From Lachnospiraceae bacterium (GTDB lineage Bacteria > Bacillota > Clostridia > Lachnospirales > Lachnospiraceae), in NCBI GenBank assembly GCA_017476305.1, contig JAFVAA010000533.1, forward strand, positions 1-12,204: a stretch of DNA of 12,204 nt, read 5' to 3'. The notes under the pieces were generated by a model. That model searched no databases. It saw only the letters and a list, made by a program, of their open reading frames with translations, and was not told the DNA's origin. Below are positions 1-7,888 of this stretch, one piece after another. Made by a program: the position numbers and the translations under genes. Position 1 is the stretch's first letter; every line of letters begins with the position of its first letter.

Positions 1-2223
1 ACCCAGAAATTCATCTAAAAATGGAGTAATCGCCTTACACTGTGTAAATACTAACCCCCTCTCTCTTTTTTCAGAAATTCTCATGCACAGCTCTTTTAAC
101 AGTTCAAATTTTCCACTTTCCTTCATTTCATAGGTTTCCTGCCCCAGATATTGATCCGGATGATTGCAGATCTGTTTTAACTTCGAAAGTGCCCCAAGGA
201 CAATCCCCCGCCTTTCTATCCCGTCTGCATCTTCTATGCGGATTTCTAAATCATGAATGTATTTTCGATATAAAACCTTTTGCTTCTTTGACAATGTCAC
301 ATAATCTATATTTTCCACCTTATCCGGCAGATCAGAAATAATTTTTTTATCTGTTTTTACCCGTCTGAGCATAAAAGGGGCAATCATATTTTTTAGCTTC
401 GCATATCCTTCCGGATGCTTCACTAATCTTTTTGTATAATCCCTGAATTCTGCAGAAGTTCCCAAAAGACCTTTATCTAAAAAGTCAAAAAGGGACCACA
501 AATTTGTCAAATCATTTTCTATCGGTGTTCCCGTCATGGCAATCCGCATCTTTGCCTGAATCTGCTTAATCTGTCTGGTCTGCTTCGAAACAGGATTTTT
601 GATTGCCTGCGCCTCATCTAATATCAGACAGTCCCATGTTCTTTCCTTTAAACCTTCCATCCTCGCAGTCATCCCATAGGTGGTAATCGACAAAAAGGAG
701 ATATTTTCTTCACGCTTCATCTCTTCATCCATCTGCTTCGCACCACGTCCATGGAAAATGGAAACAGACATGGCAGGTGCAAATTTTTCCGCTTCCTTCT
801 TCCAATTTCCAATCAAGGATGCCGGTACGATGAGAAGTACCTTTGCCTGTTTATTTTTCTTTCTCATATTTTCTAAAAAAGCCAGCACCTGAACCGTTTT
901 TCCAAGTCCCATATCATCTGCCAGACATGCCCCGAACTTCAGGCTGTCCATAGTCCTTAACCACTCATATCCCTCCGACTGATATGGGCGCAGCTTTGCC
1001 TTAAAGGTTGCCGGTGGTTTTGTCTTTTTTAGATGTGAGGGATTTCTGATATCGGACAAAAAGTTTGAAAGCCAGGAGCCATTTGTAATCAAAGGACCTA
1101 TATCCGCATCCACTGTTTCATCGGATCCGGTAATCATCATGCCTCCGCGAAGTGCCTCTAAAAGTGTCATTTCCCCTTCATAGGAGCCTAACTTTTCCAA
1201 AAGCCTCCTAAGCCGCTCATGATTCACCACCACCCATTTTCCTTTTAATAATGCCAAACCTTCTGACTGCTCTAGTAAATCCCTCACCTCGTCCTCCGTA
1301 AGAGAAACCCCGTCCACAGATAAAGAGGGTTTCATTCCCAGGATAGTCTCCAGCCCCACATAGGCCGGTTTTTCCTCTCCCAAATTCACGGAAACCGATA
1401 CGGAGGCTGCATTTCTCTTCCACCAGTTTGGCACTCTGCAGATAATCCCGGCTTTCTCGATTTTCGGTAAATCCGTTAAAATCTGAAATGCCTCTTCCGA
1501 AGTCAGGCGCAGAGGATGAAAAAGCTCTCCCCGTTTCACAAACCCGTCAATTATTTCCGATACCTCAGCCACCTTATCCAGACAGGATAAAAGCTTTAAA
1601 AGCTGTTCATTGCTATGCGCATACTCTGTAAGTGCATACTGTAAAGGTACATGCTTAATCTTTCCCTCATCAGTCTTCGTCCCATAGGTCGCTAAAAATG
1701 CAAAGGGATATACTTCATCCTTTTCATTTTCCACCAGATGAAAAAAGATGCGTTCCGGCACGGACAGAGTCTGGCTTTTCTCTGCCAGATAAAATGCCAC
1801 TGTTCCATCGTATCCTTTGATATCCTCCGAGAAAACAGAACAGAGATTTTTATAAATATTTTCCAGCCATTCTCCATCTACAAACTCAGAGCCAAGTGCA
1901 AACGGAATCTGCGAAAGAAAATTCCCTTTTTTCTCATCCGTCAGGTCTAATGTGATATTTTCCCGCAAAAGCTCCAGATCCGGTTCTCTGGTCAGATCCT
2001 CTATAAACCCGGAAGCCAGCTGCAAAAGGAACTGACCTGTCGCATCCACACCCTTTGGTTTCTGTTTAAAAGCACTCTGATAAAGCATCCGGTATCTTTC
2101 CTTTTCATCCGGTGGCTCTATAAGCGTATTTCCCTCTGTCTCCGGTTCATTTACCGGCTCTGCATAAAAACCATGTTCACTGAAAAAGTAGTGAAAAGAA
2201 GAAAAGGATAACTCCTGTTCCAT
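1..2223 (-). CDS. SNF2-family DEAD/DEAH-box helicase (3' end beyond the left edge)
   Basis: I translated this frame by hand from the complement; it stays open for 741 codons up to base 1, so the C-terminus is missing. The start is ATG at 2223 behind GGAGG (2232-2236, 8-nt spacing). The ATPase core begins near residue 410 (LRPYQSEGYEWL). Motif I is ADDMGLGKT with Lys442, motif II is DEAQ at 536-539, and motif III is MTGTPIEN at 563-570. The last visible part enters the second RecA-like lobe (GLVFTQCK near 720), so roughly 150 residues should lie outside. Residues 1-400 form a long accessory region; the stretch ending in LLKGKWVVVN and TLLEALRGG resembles the bacterial SNF2-associated domain DUF3670, which I recall but could not check. 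Family members are ATP-driven double-stranded DNA translocases; the substrate here is unknown. No methylase, nuclease or other defence partner is visible beside it, although the left side is unseen. Confidence 0.93.
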   Translation of the reverse strand, partial: MEQELSFSSFHYFFSEHGFYAEPVNEPETEGNTLIEPPDEKERYRMLYQSAFKQKPKGVDATGQFLLQLASGFIEDLTREPDLELLRENITLDLTDEKKGNFLSQIPFALGSEFVDGEWLENIYKNLCSVFSEDIKGYDGTVAFYLAEKSQTLSVPERIFFHLVENEKDEVYPFAFLATYGTKTDEGKIKHVPLQYALTEYAHSNEQLLKLLSCLDKVAEVSEIIDGFVKRGELFHPLRLTSEEAFQILTDLPKIEKAGIICRVPNWWKRNAASVSVSVNLGEEKPAYVGLETILGMKPSLSVDGVSLTEDEVRDLLEQSEGLALLKGKWVVVNHERLRRLLEKLGSYEGEMTLLEALRGGMMITGSDETVDADIGPLITNGSWLSNFLSDIRNPSHLKKTKPPATFKAKLRPYQSEGYEWLRTMDSLKFGACLADDMGLGKTVQVLAFLENMRKKNKQAKVLLIVPASLIGNWKKEAEKFAPAMSVSIFHGRGAKQMDEEMKREENISFLSITTYGMTARMEGLKERTWDCLILDEAQAIKNPVSKQTRQIKQIQAKMRIAMTGTPIENDLTNLWSLFDFLDKGLLGTSAEFRDYTKRLVKHPEGYAKLKNMIAPFMLRRVKTDKKIISDLPDKVENIDYVTLSKKQKVLYRKYIHDLEIRIEDADGIERRGIVLGALSKLKQICNHPDQYLGQETYEMKESGKFELLKELCMRISEKRERGLVFTQCKAITPFLDEFLG

Positions 2224-2231
2224 ATGAATTT

Positions 2232-2236
2232 CCTCC
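2232..2236 (-). promoter_or_regulatory. Ribosome binding site of the SNF2 helicase gene
   Basis: GGAGG on the minus strand, 8 nt before ATG 2223. It fixes the start of the helicase. I found no convincing -35/-10 pair between this site and the preceding gene: TTGACT near 2313-2318 has no -10 hexamer at 16-18 bp. Confidence 0.8.
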
Positions 2237-2280
2237 AGTATATTTTTTCAATTCTTGCTTCGTACATATATTACACCATG

Positions 2281-2301
2281 ATGTCCAAAAGGCGTGGACA
2301 T
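2281..2301. repeat. Perfect 7-bp inverted repeat, possible operator
   Basis: ATGTCCA (2281-2287) and TGGACAT (2295-2301) are perfect inverted copies around a 7-nt spacer. The repeat lies 58 bp upstream of the helicase start and just before an AT-rich stretch (TAATATAT on the minus strand). The geometry would suit a dimeric repressor site. On the plus strand the right arm runs into a short T run, so a weak hairpin is the alternative. No regulator is identified. Confidence 0.4.
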
Positions 2302-2320
2302 TTTTATGCTATAGTCAACG

Positions 2321-2371
2321 AAAAATCCTGCAAAATATAAAATTTTCTCATTTCACATTTTACAGGATTTT
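2321..2371 (-). terminator. AT-rich stem-loop terminator after the 316-aa gene
   Basis: AAAATCCTGTAAAAT and ATTTTGCAGGATTTT (minus strand, 2371-2357 and 2336-2322) pair over 15 positions with one mismatch, around a 20-nt loop. The 3' arm ends in a five-T run. It begins 39 nt after the stop codon. The stem is AT-rich and the loop large, so efficiency may be modest. Near-symmetry could let it act in both directions. Confidence 0.55.
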
Positions 2372-2410
2372 ATCCCGAAATACAACTAAATATTTAATTT
2401 TTACCAACCT

Positions 2411-3361
2411 TTATGGTTCTTTCGTTCCTAAAAATGCCTCCAGTGTCTTTTGATCCTCCACCTTTTCCAGACGGTATTCTACCCCGTGGTATTTCATTTT
2501 CGTTAAATTCTCCACATGGACCGGAACATTTTTATAAATGGTCTCATTTCCATGTGTCACTTTCTCTGCCTCATCCAAAAAAGTATCACCTGAAATGCAG
2601 ATATCCTTATACTCCGTATCCTCATTCTCATAAGCCAGGAGTTCCCAAAGCCCTAAAGAATATGCTTCTTCTTTTCCACCTTTGGAATAGAGCCAGATAT
2701 GCCTGTCACGTTCTCCCCACCTGCTCCATGCCTCATCGGGAGTTTTTTCTCCAAGCATGACATAGTCCAGATAATCATCCGTATATTCTGTTATCTTATC
2801 CGTACATTCGATATCCCATGCCGGCTCTCCCCACAGGCGATAAGTCCCGTTTCTTTTTCTATCCTCCGGCGGGACAATGGTATTGATATCTTCTCCCAGG
2901 ATAACAAAAGAATATTCGGAAATCACCAGATGCTTTGGAATATAATAATCTTCATATTCCGGCTTTTCATCCGATACGGGTACCAGCCTGTATACCGCCT
3001 TTTTCAGGGAATCATGAACCGGAAGAAATGTATCCCGCCATTTTTCTCCTGACATTTCATAATGTACACGGATTTTCTGGTCGGATAAACGGAAAACCGC
3101 TCCCTCCTTTGCGTTTTCCCAATACCCGAAGGTTATCCTGAGTGCGCGGTTATCCTTATCCTTTTCAAAATAACCGATACCGGTACTATAGAGTCCTGTT
3201 TTTTCAGAATCTGCAACCTTTAGATACAGGAAACACATACGGAGGATTTCATCGCTGTACTGCCTAAAAAGCTCCGCCACGCATTCTGCCTTTGTTTCGG
3301 GATTTTTCCCAGGATCCACGCAGATTTCCTCCCTCCCGTTATGATTGATAGCCAAAATCAA
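2411..3361 (-). CDS. 316-aa protein of unknown function with an ECF-sigma-like N-terminus
   Basis: The start is TTG at 3361, supported by AGGAGG at 3369-3374 with a 7-nt gap; no ATG or GTG fits as well. Residues 31-48 (LFRQYSDEILRMCFLYLK) read like region 2.1 of an ECF sigma factor, as commonly seen in Lachnospiraceae. The characteristic region 2.2 (AEDxxQETF type), the linker and region 4 DNA-binding helices are all absent. From about residue 52 the sequence is unrelated: an acidic, Trp/Tyr-rich, probably beta-rich domain (for example GYFEKDK, TFGYWENAKEGAVFRLSDQ, SRWGERDRHIWLYSKGG). It has no signal peptide and no membrane segment. I do not recognise this domain; it could be the sensor part of an anti-sigma protein, which would make the gene a deletion fusion of a sigma/anti-sigma pair. 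It could equally be an intact uncharacterised protein with a chance N-terminal match. Being open and having a good ribosome site, it is probably translated. It is monocistronic, flanked by terminators on both sides. Confidence 0.8.
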   Translation of the reverse strand: MILAINHNGREEICVDPGKNPETKAECVAELFRQYSDEILRMCFLYLKVADSEKTGLYSTGIGYFEKDKDNRALRITFGYWENAKEGAVFRLSDQKIRVHYEMSGEKWRDTFLPVHDSLKKAVYRLVPVSDEKPEYEDYYIPKHLVISEYSFVILGEDINTIVPPEDRKRNGTYRLWGEPAWDIECTDKITEYTDDYLDYVMLGEKTPDEAWSRWGERDRHIWLYSKGGKEEAYSLGLWELLAYENEDTEYKDICISGDTFLDEAEKVTHGNETIYKNVPVHVENLTKMKYHGVEYRLEKVEDQKTLEAFLGTKEP

Positions 3362-3368
3362 AATTTCA

Positions 3369-3374
3369 CCTCCT
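3369..3374 (-). promoter_or_regulatory. Ribosome binding site that selects the TTG start at 3361
   Basis: A full AGGAGG on the minus strand lies 7 nt before TTG 3361. An overlapping GTG just after it runs into a stop (GTG AAA TTT TGA), so TTG is the only start that fits. Confidence 0.8.
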
Positions 3375-3425
3375 GTTTTTTGCCTTTATCTATTAGGCCA
3401 CCGCAAAAAGAATTTTTATAGCTCT

Positions 3426-3454
3426 GGAAAAAAATTTTTCATAAAAATTTTTCC
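3426..3454. repeat. A/T-only palindrome capped by GG/CC
   Basis: GGAAAAAAATTTTT (3426-3439), CAT, then AAAAATTTTTCC (3443-3454) form an inverted repeat with two unpaired A residues. It lies immediately downstream of the strong terminator at 3455-3493 and upstream of the 316-aa gene. It could be a curved or extrudable DNA element, a second weak hairpin, or an operator. A TATAAA lies just beyond it at about 3415-3420, but no good -35 partners it. Confidence 0.5.
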
Positions 3455-3493
3455 AAAAAAATGACCAGTACCAAGTTCCCTTAATACCAGTCA
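3455..3493 (-). terminator. Intrinsic terminator of the moxR-DUF58-transglutaminase-phosphatase unit
   Basis: On the minus strand TGACTGGTATTAAG (3493-3480), GGAA loop, CTTGGTACTGGTCA (3475-3462) gives a continuous 14-pair stem that includes several G-U pairs, closed by a GGAA (GNRA) tetraloop. Seven T residues (3461-3455) follow. The wobble pairs become C/A mismatches in a plus-strand transcript, so this terminator should work only on minus-strand transcription. It starts 53 nt after the phosphatase stop. Confidence 0.88.
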
Positions 3494-3546
3494 TACAGCC
3501 GTTAATTTCTCCGAAAATGATATACTTTTCATCATCCCTGCTTTTT

Positions 3547-4080
3547 TTACCACCGATACTCTAAAACCGTACAGTTATCCACTCCAAAAGCTCCAAACTC
3601 CTCGTTTGTCATATCATGAAAATAGGACTGTACCATTCTCGCGATTCCATTATGCGCTACCAAAATATAAGTTTTCTCTGCTGCCGTCACCTCATCTAAA
3701 AGATTATAAATCCTCTGTGCCAGCTGAAGCATGGATTCTCCACCTTCATAATGATTGACAAACTGGCTTTTTGCCCGCTTAAATTCCTCTCCATTCCTTG
3801 CCGTCGCCTCATATTTTCCGAAATTCTGCTCCTTTAGCCTAATCTCCTCTCTCGCCGGAATTCCCGTGATTTCCGAAATATGCAGTGCCGTATCCTTCGC
3901 ACGCACTAAAGGGGAATAGATAATTTCATCTGCCCGGATTCCCTGGTCTAAAATTTTCTTTCCCGTTTCCACCGCCTGCTCATGTCCCTTTTCTGTGAGT
4001 GCAATATCCGTCGCCCCGCAGATTTTATTTTCCACATTCCAAATCGTCTGTCCATGCCGCACAAAATATAACTTTCCCAT
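3547..4080 (-). CDS. Histidine phosphatase family protein (phosphoglycerate mutase-like)
   Basis: A 177-aa protein of the normal length for small two-histidine phosphatases (PhoE/CobC/GpmB type). The N-terminal strand carries LYFVRHGQT, with Arg8, the phospho-accepting His9 and Gly10. Arg60 sits in SPLVRAKDTA, Glu84 in RLKEQNFGKYEA is the likely proton donor, and His143 in VAHNGIARM is the second catalytic histidine, so the active site is complete. No signal peptide or membrane segment is seen; it should be cytoplasmic. The substrate cannot be told from sequence: phosphoglycerate, cobalamin precursors, sugar phosphates and others are all known in the family. The frame stays open upstream to 4164, but ATG 4080 has AGGAG (4086-4090) at 5 nt and is followed by the conserved beta-strand, so the shorter start is chosen. 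It lies 87 bp after the transglutaminase gene with no clear promoter between, and is followed by the operon terminator, so it is probably cotranscribed. Confidence 0.93.
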   Translation of the reverse strand: MGKLYFVRHGQTIWNVENKICGATDIALTEKGHEQAVETGKKILDQGIRADEIIYSPLVRAKDTALHISEITGIPAREEIRLKEQNFGKYEATARNGEEFKRAKSQFVNHYEGGESMLQLAQRIYNLLDEVTAAEKTYILVAHNGIARMVQSYFHDMTNEEFGAFGVDNCTVLEYRW

Positions 4081-4085
4081 AGTCA

Positions 4086-4091
4086 CTCCTC
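4086..4091 (-). promoter_or_regulatory. Ribosome binding site that selects the phosphatase start at 4080
   Basis: GAGGAG on the minus strand ends 5 nt before ATG 4080. The upstream in-frame alternative at 4164 would add a Cys/Lys-rich tail without family resemblance. Confidence 0.8.
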
Positions 4092-4167
4092 TTTTCCTGC
4101 ATTTTTCCCCGGAAATCCCTGTTTTTTCATTTTTGCTCCCACATACACAGGCGTATCCGGTCAATAT

Positions 4168-6801
4168 TTATCCGTTACCATTTATTCCCAAAAAATATTT
4201 CTCATAAATCCTGTGGCAAAATGCCACCTCCTCTTCTGTTACTTCATCCATTGAAAAGCTTGCCTTTTTCACGATCCGCATAAATTCCTTCCAATCCTCT
4301 CCCGGATAAGTCACCCGAAGCAAATGCTCATACTCCGCATCTGTCATATGCCGTTTTATGATATGACATTTTCTGCATAACCTCCGGTAGATCACCCGAT
4401 TCATTCTATCTACTGCCGCCTGGTTCCGATTACTCCTAAGTGCCTCTGATATACTCTGTTTTCTTTTCCTGCCACACAGCCAAAGACAAATGAAAAAAAC
4501 TGCCGCTCCACCAAAAAGAATCCCGAAAAGCCCCCTGACAAAAGAGACATCCATCCCTCCGTTTCCAAAACCTATCCTGGCGAAATCATTTTTTCCAGAG
4601 TCTACATTTCCATGGTCTGCCGTAGGTGGTACAGCACTCGTGGCAGGTGCTCCCGTTTCCTTCGGTGCTTCTGTCTGCTCCGGCTCATTTTCTATCTTTT
4701 GCTTCTCTTTTTCCGAAGTACTTTTCTTTCTGTCTTGATTCTCCTCATTTTCTTCCACCTGGATACTTTCTCCGCCATTTGGTGTCATCTCTACAGGAAT
4801 CCAGCCAATCCCTTCAAAATACACCTCTGCCCATGCATGTGCGCTGCTGTCTAAAATCTTTACCGTATAGCTTCCGTCCTCATTTTTCTGCCAATCCTTC
4901 GGATACACGACATATCCTGTCGCATAACGTGCCGGTATTCCCATCGCTCTTAAAATCAGAACACCTGCACTCGCAAAATGGGCACAGTACCCCTCATGAC
5001 TTATCGACAAAAAATACTCCAAAGGATCCGTATCCGCAGAAATCTCATTTAACTGCAGGCTGTACTGAAACTGTCTCAAATACGACTGCACAAAATCTGT
5101 AATCTGCCAAACTCCTATTTTCTCATACTCTGAATCTCCATCAAAAATTTCGTCTGAAAAAATATCCAGATCATCGAAATCCTTTCTGGCAGACAGAGAA
5201 ACAGAATCCACCCCTATGTCAATCATCGTATCATCCTGTCCTGTCCACCTGAACTCTAAAAGTTCTTTCAACCCCGAAGCAATCGATAAAATCTCCGGAA
5301 TTTCTACAGAATGTGCATTCAGATAATGCTCCTTTACGTACTGATCGTACCAATTCTGCCACTCCCTTTCCTTTTCATCCTTCTGCTCATAAAGAGCCTC
5401 TATCTCATCATAATGCAGAAAGGATGACAATGTCGTATCTTCAAAATAGGATGGATCCCAGACAGAGAACTGATATTTTTTTTGAAATCTGCTTTTTTTC
5501 AAAGAAGCATCCTGCTCAAATTCCGGATGTTCCATTTCTTTTATTTCTCCGAGCATATACGGCAGATGTACATGACCTCCCCGCATTCCTGTATAGGAAA
5601 GCGTAACCTCTCTCTGCTCAATCTTCGAAGCTTCAAAATCCTTCTCCCCGTATTTCTTTTTCTGAAAATAGGAATTTGCAGGAAAGGCCAAAAAATCAGA
5701 CAGCTCCCGCACAGAATAACCGGATCTTTCGCACTTTTCCGTAAAAATATCCTCATCCGTATACCAGCTTCCATTTTCATACTCCATCCCAAAGAAATCC
5801 CGAAAATACTGATTTTCTCTCGGAGCCTTCCCGGTGACGGTAACTTCTAACACCTCTTTGTGCCTGTAATTCGGTGTTTTATTATCTACGGTCTCTGTTC
5901 CGCTGTTAAAATCCGTCACCAAAAAATCCTCTACGTTATTCTCTAATTCCATCTGAAATTCTTTGGCATCCGATACATATTTCATAAGCTTCTCTGCAGG
6001 CTTTGCAAATACAATTCCGGAAAGCACCGGAAGTCCTATGACCAATAAAAAAAATGCAGAAAAAGTAACAAACCGCATGTAAGAAGATTTTTTCCCCGTG
6101 TCATCTTTTAATAATCTGCACCGAATTTCATCCAGCCTGTAAAAGCCTCGAAAAGACAGAATCATGATTCCCGAAAAAAGACAGGAAAAAAAGGAATAAT
6201 CCGGTGCTTTTCCTACAGCCAGAAGCAGAAAAAGGAAAAATACAGGCGGCATACCTAAAAGATATTTTTTCGAAAGTATCTCTCCTGATATCAAATAGAA
6301 TAAGTATATTACAATTCCCCAAAATAAAATTCCAAAACGATTATCGGGCACCTTGGGATTTCCACCCACAGTCATATGAACCTTATAATACACATTTACC
6401 TGTGTCAGATAGTTTTCAAAAAGATTGATGCTGCACGTAAAGAGATGGGCTCTGTTTTTCCACGCCGCGAAAAAAACAGCCCCCGCATACAGAAGCACAA
6501 CTCCTGTATAGATCTGTTTTTTATATGCCATGAACAGACCTTTTCCCAAGGCAATAAAACAAACTGCAGGAAACACTGCATAAAAGGAATAAATCATAAA
6601 ATATACAGGAAATTTTTGCGCAGGAAAAAGAAGCATGATGCACTTTTTCATACAAAAAAGAAAAAGAACTGCCGCTGTTAATGTAAAGCCTCCCTCTAAA
6701 ACAGGCGAAAAAATAATGTCCTGTTTTTCTGCTTCTTCCCTTGATTTCCAAACAATTTCCTGTTTCTTATGATTCTTATAAAACAATTTCCAATCCCCCA
6801 A
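4168..6801 (-). CDS. TgpA-like membrane protein with extracytoplasmic transglutaminase domain
   Basis: An 877-aa protein. Residues 40-265 hold about seven hydrophobic segments (near 40-60, 66-86, 97-113, 157-174, 181-197, 203-217, 246-266). A large predicted extracytoplasmic part follows, with a transglutaminase core near 585-680: Cys606 in EGYCAHFASA, His655 in SSAHAWAEVYF, and Glu671 in GWIPVEMTP where most relatives have Asp. Next come a Glu/Pro/Thr-rich low-complexity linker (about 682-735), a last membrane span (756-776) and a cytoplasmic tail (777-877) resembling DUF4129. This layout matches TgpA-type proteins. Family members act at the cell surface as transglutaminases or peptidases, but the substrate is unknown. 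The start is TTG at 6801: an in-frame TGA lies just upstream, and GGTGA precedes it by 9 nt. The gene overlaps the end of the DUF58 gene by 26 bp, which suggests translational coupling. Confidence 0.93.
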   Translation of the reverse strand: MGDWKLFYKNHKKQEIVWKSREEAEKQDIIFSPVLEGGFTLTAAVLFLFCMKKCIMLLFPAQKFPVYFMIYSFYAVFPAVCFIALGKGLFMAYKKQIYTGVVLLYAGAVFFAAWKNRAHLFTCSINLFENYLTQVNVYYKVHMTVGGNPKVPDNRFGILFWGIVIYLFYLISGEILSKKYLLGMPPVFFLFLLLAVGKAPDYSFFSCLFSGIMILSFRGFYRLDEIRCRLLKDDTGKKSSYMRFVTFSAFFLLVIGLPVLSGIVFAKPAEKLMKYVSDAKEFQMELENNVEDFLVTDFNSGTETVDNKTPNYRHKEVLEVTVTGKAPRENQYFRDFFGMEYENGSWYTDEDIFTEKCERSGYSVRELSDFLAFPANSYFQKKKYGEKDFEASKIEQREVTLSYTGMRGGHVHLPYMLGEIKEMEHPEFEQDASLKKSRFQKKYQFSVWDPSYFEDTTLSSFLHYDEIEALYEQKDEKEREWQNWYDQYVKEHYLNAHSVEIPEILSIASGLKELLEFRWTGQDDTMIDIGVDSVSLSARKDFDDLDIFSDEIFDGDSEYEKIGVWQITDFVQSYLRQFQYSLQLNEISADTDPLEYFLSISHEGYCAHFASAGVLILRAMGIPARYATGYVVYPKDWQKNEDGSYTVKILDSSAHAWAEVYFEGIGWIPVEMTPNGGESIQVEENEENQDRKKSTSEKEKQKIENEPEQTEAPKETGAPATSAVPPTADHGNVDSGKNDFARIGFGNGGMDVSFVRGLFGILFGGAAVFFICLWLCGRKRKQSISEALRSNRNQAAVDRMNRVIYRRLCRKCHIIKRHMTDAEYEHLLRVTYPGEDWKEFMRIVKKASFSMDEVTEEEVAFCHRIYEKYFLGINGNG

Positions 6802-7888
6802 AATGCTGCTTCACCATATCTGCATGGATCTTAAAGATTTCCTCTCCGTCTTTAAAAAGTTCTATTTTTTCCGTAAGCTTTAGTGAGTGCAGATATCTCT
6901 CTGCCCGGTATTTCTCATCATAAAGAACACGGATATCTTCGGAAGTCTGTCCTCCCTGATTCCTGAGATAATAACTTAAAAAAAGATAAAAACTCTCCTC
7001 CCCGTCTACACGCATACGAGTGATATCACGCAATTGCTCCTCATACCAAACCACATAATGCGGACATCCTGTGTCCATCAGGGAGAAGGACAAGGATGCT
7101 CCCAGCTCCAAAAACAGTCCGAAATTCCCCTTCTTCTTTTCTGGTCTGTAGCTCAAAAAAAGAACCACAGGGCATGCTTTCGGAAGCGAGCTCTCCTTCA
7201 CCATCAGCTCCTCTGCCTTTGCCGACAGCTTCCAATGAATGCTCTGCAGCTTGTCTCCCGCCATATATGGTCGTATTTGAAAGGTTTCGCTATTGTCATA
7301 CCCTCCTCTTTCTTCATCATAGATATCCGAATCACCAAAAAAATTTTTCACCGGATGTGTCAGGACGACCGGTATTGGCTCTATCTGCGGCATGACCTGA
7401 ATATTTTCCCTGGATGAAAATTTCTTCGAGGTATAAAAAAAACCAGTCATATCATAAATACGGATTTTCTGAAAATGCACCTCATAATTTCCCGGCTGCT
7501 CCAGTATCAGATCAAATTCCACCTGATTCTCTCCGGGAAGAACCCGAAATACATTTTGCCCTGTGACGGTTCTTTTCTTGTCAAAGGTGTTTTCCACCTC
7601 TAATAAAAGCTTTGCACGAAAGACAGGAAGGATTCCCTTATTCCTAAGCTGTATCTGTACATGAACTGCTTTACCTGTATCCGTCACAGAAATCGGTATC
7701 TTCACTCTTCCTAAAAGACATATATATTCCATCAAAAGATAAAAAAAGGAACCAGTCAAAAGCACTCCTGCTGCAAATGCAAAGAAAAGCATTGCCCTGC
7801 TGGAATAAATCACTGCCACATAGAAAAGCAGAAAGAGCATGGGAAGAAAAAGGACACAGCTAACCACGATGCACCGTCCTTCCTTCAT
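6776..7888 (-). CDS. DUF58 family membrane-associated protein
   Basis: A 370-aa protein. Two adjacent hydrophobic segments (about 7-28 and 31-58) anchor the N-terminus. The DUF58 hallmark lies at 206-224 (RPYMAGDKLQSIHWKLSAK), with the conserved Arg206, Gly211-Asp212 and His218-Trp219. Residues 65-150 look like a beta-rich domain. The function of DUF58 proteins is not settled; they nearly always sit beside MoxR ATPases, and are thought to work with them in assembling or activating a partner, here the transglutaminase encoded next. ATG 7888 lacks a good ribosome site. GTG 7867 has GGAAGG upstream and overlaps the MoxR stop by 8 nt, so the real protein may start there (363 aa). Either way the ends overlap those of both neighbours, which points to translational coupling. 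Confidence 0.93.
   Translation of the reverse strand: MKEGRCIVVSCVLFLPMLFLLFYVAVIYSSRAMLFFAFAAGVLLTGSFFYLLMEYICLLGRVKIPISVTDTGKAVHVQIQLRNKGILPVFRAKLLLEVENTFDKKRTVTGQNVFRVLPGENQVEFDLILEQPGNYEVHFQKIRIYDMTGFFYTSKKFSSRENIQVMPQIEPIPVVLTHPVKNFFGDSDIYDEERGGYDNSETFQIRPYMAGDKLQSIHWKLSAKAEELMVKESSLPKACPVVLFLSYRPEKKKGNFGLFLELGASLSFSLMDTGCPHYVVWYEEQLRDITRMRVDGEESFYLFLSYYLRNQGGQTSEDIRVLYDEKYRAERYLHSLKLTEKIELFKDGEEIFKIHADMVKQHFGGLEIVL

Noticed and set aside
1..2223. Helicase as part of a DISARM-like or restriction defence island
   Set aside because: No methylase, phospholipase or restriction gene is visible, and the visible neighbours are unrelated; the unseen left side could change this.
3470..3490. GGAACTT resembling an ECF -35 element upstream of the sigma-like gene
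   Set aside because: It is part of the terminator hairpin loop and arm, and no ECF-type -10 lies about 16 bp downstream.
4081..4164. N-terminal extension of the histidine phosphatase
   Set aside because: The added Cys/Lys-rich residues do not fit the family, and ATG 4080 has a good ribosome site.
4626..5102. A 158-codon plus-strand open frame, and many shorter plus-strand frames
   Set aside because: They are antisense to well-supported genes (here the transglutaminase), have proline/serine-rich shadow composition, no family resemblance and no convincing ribosome sites.
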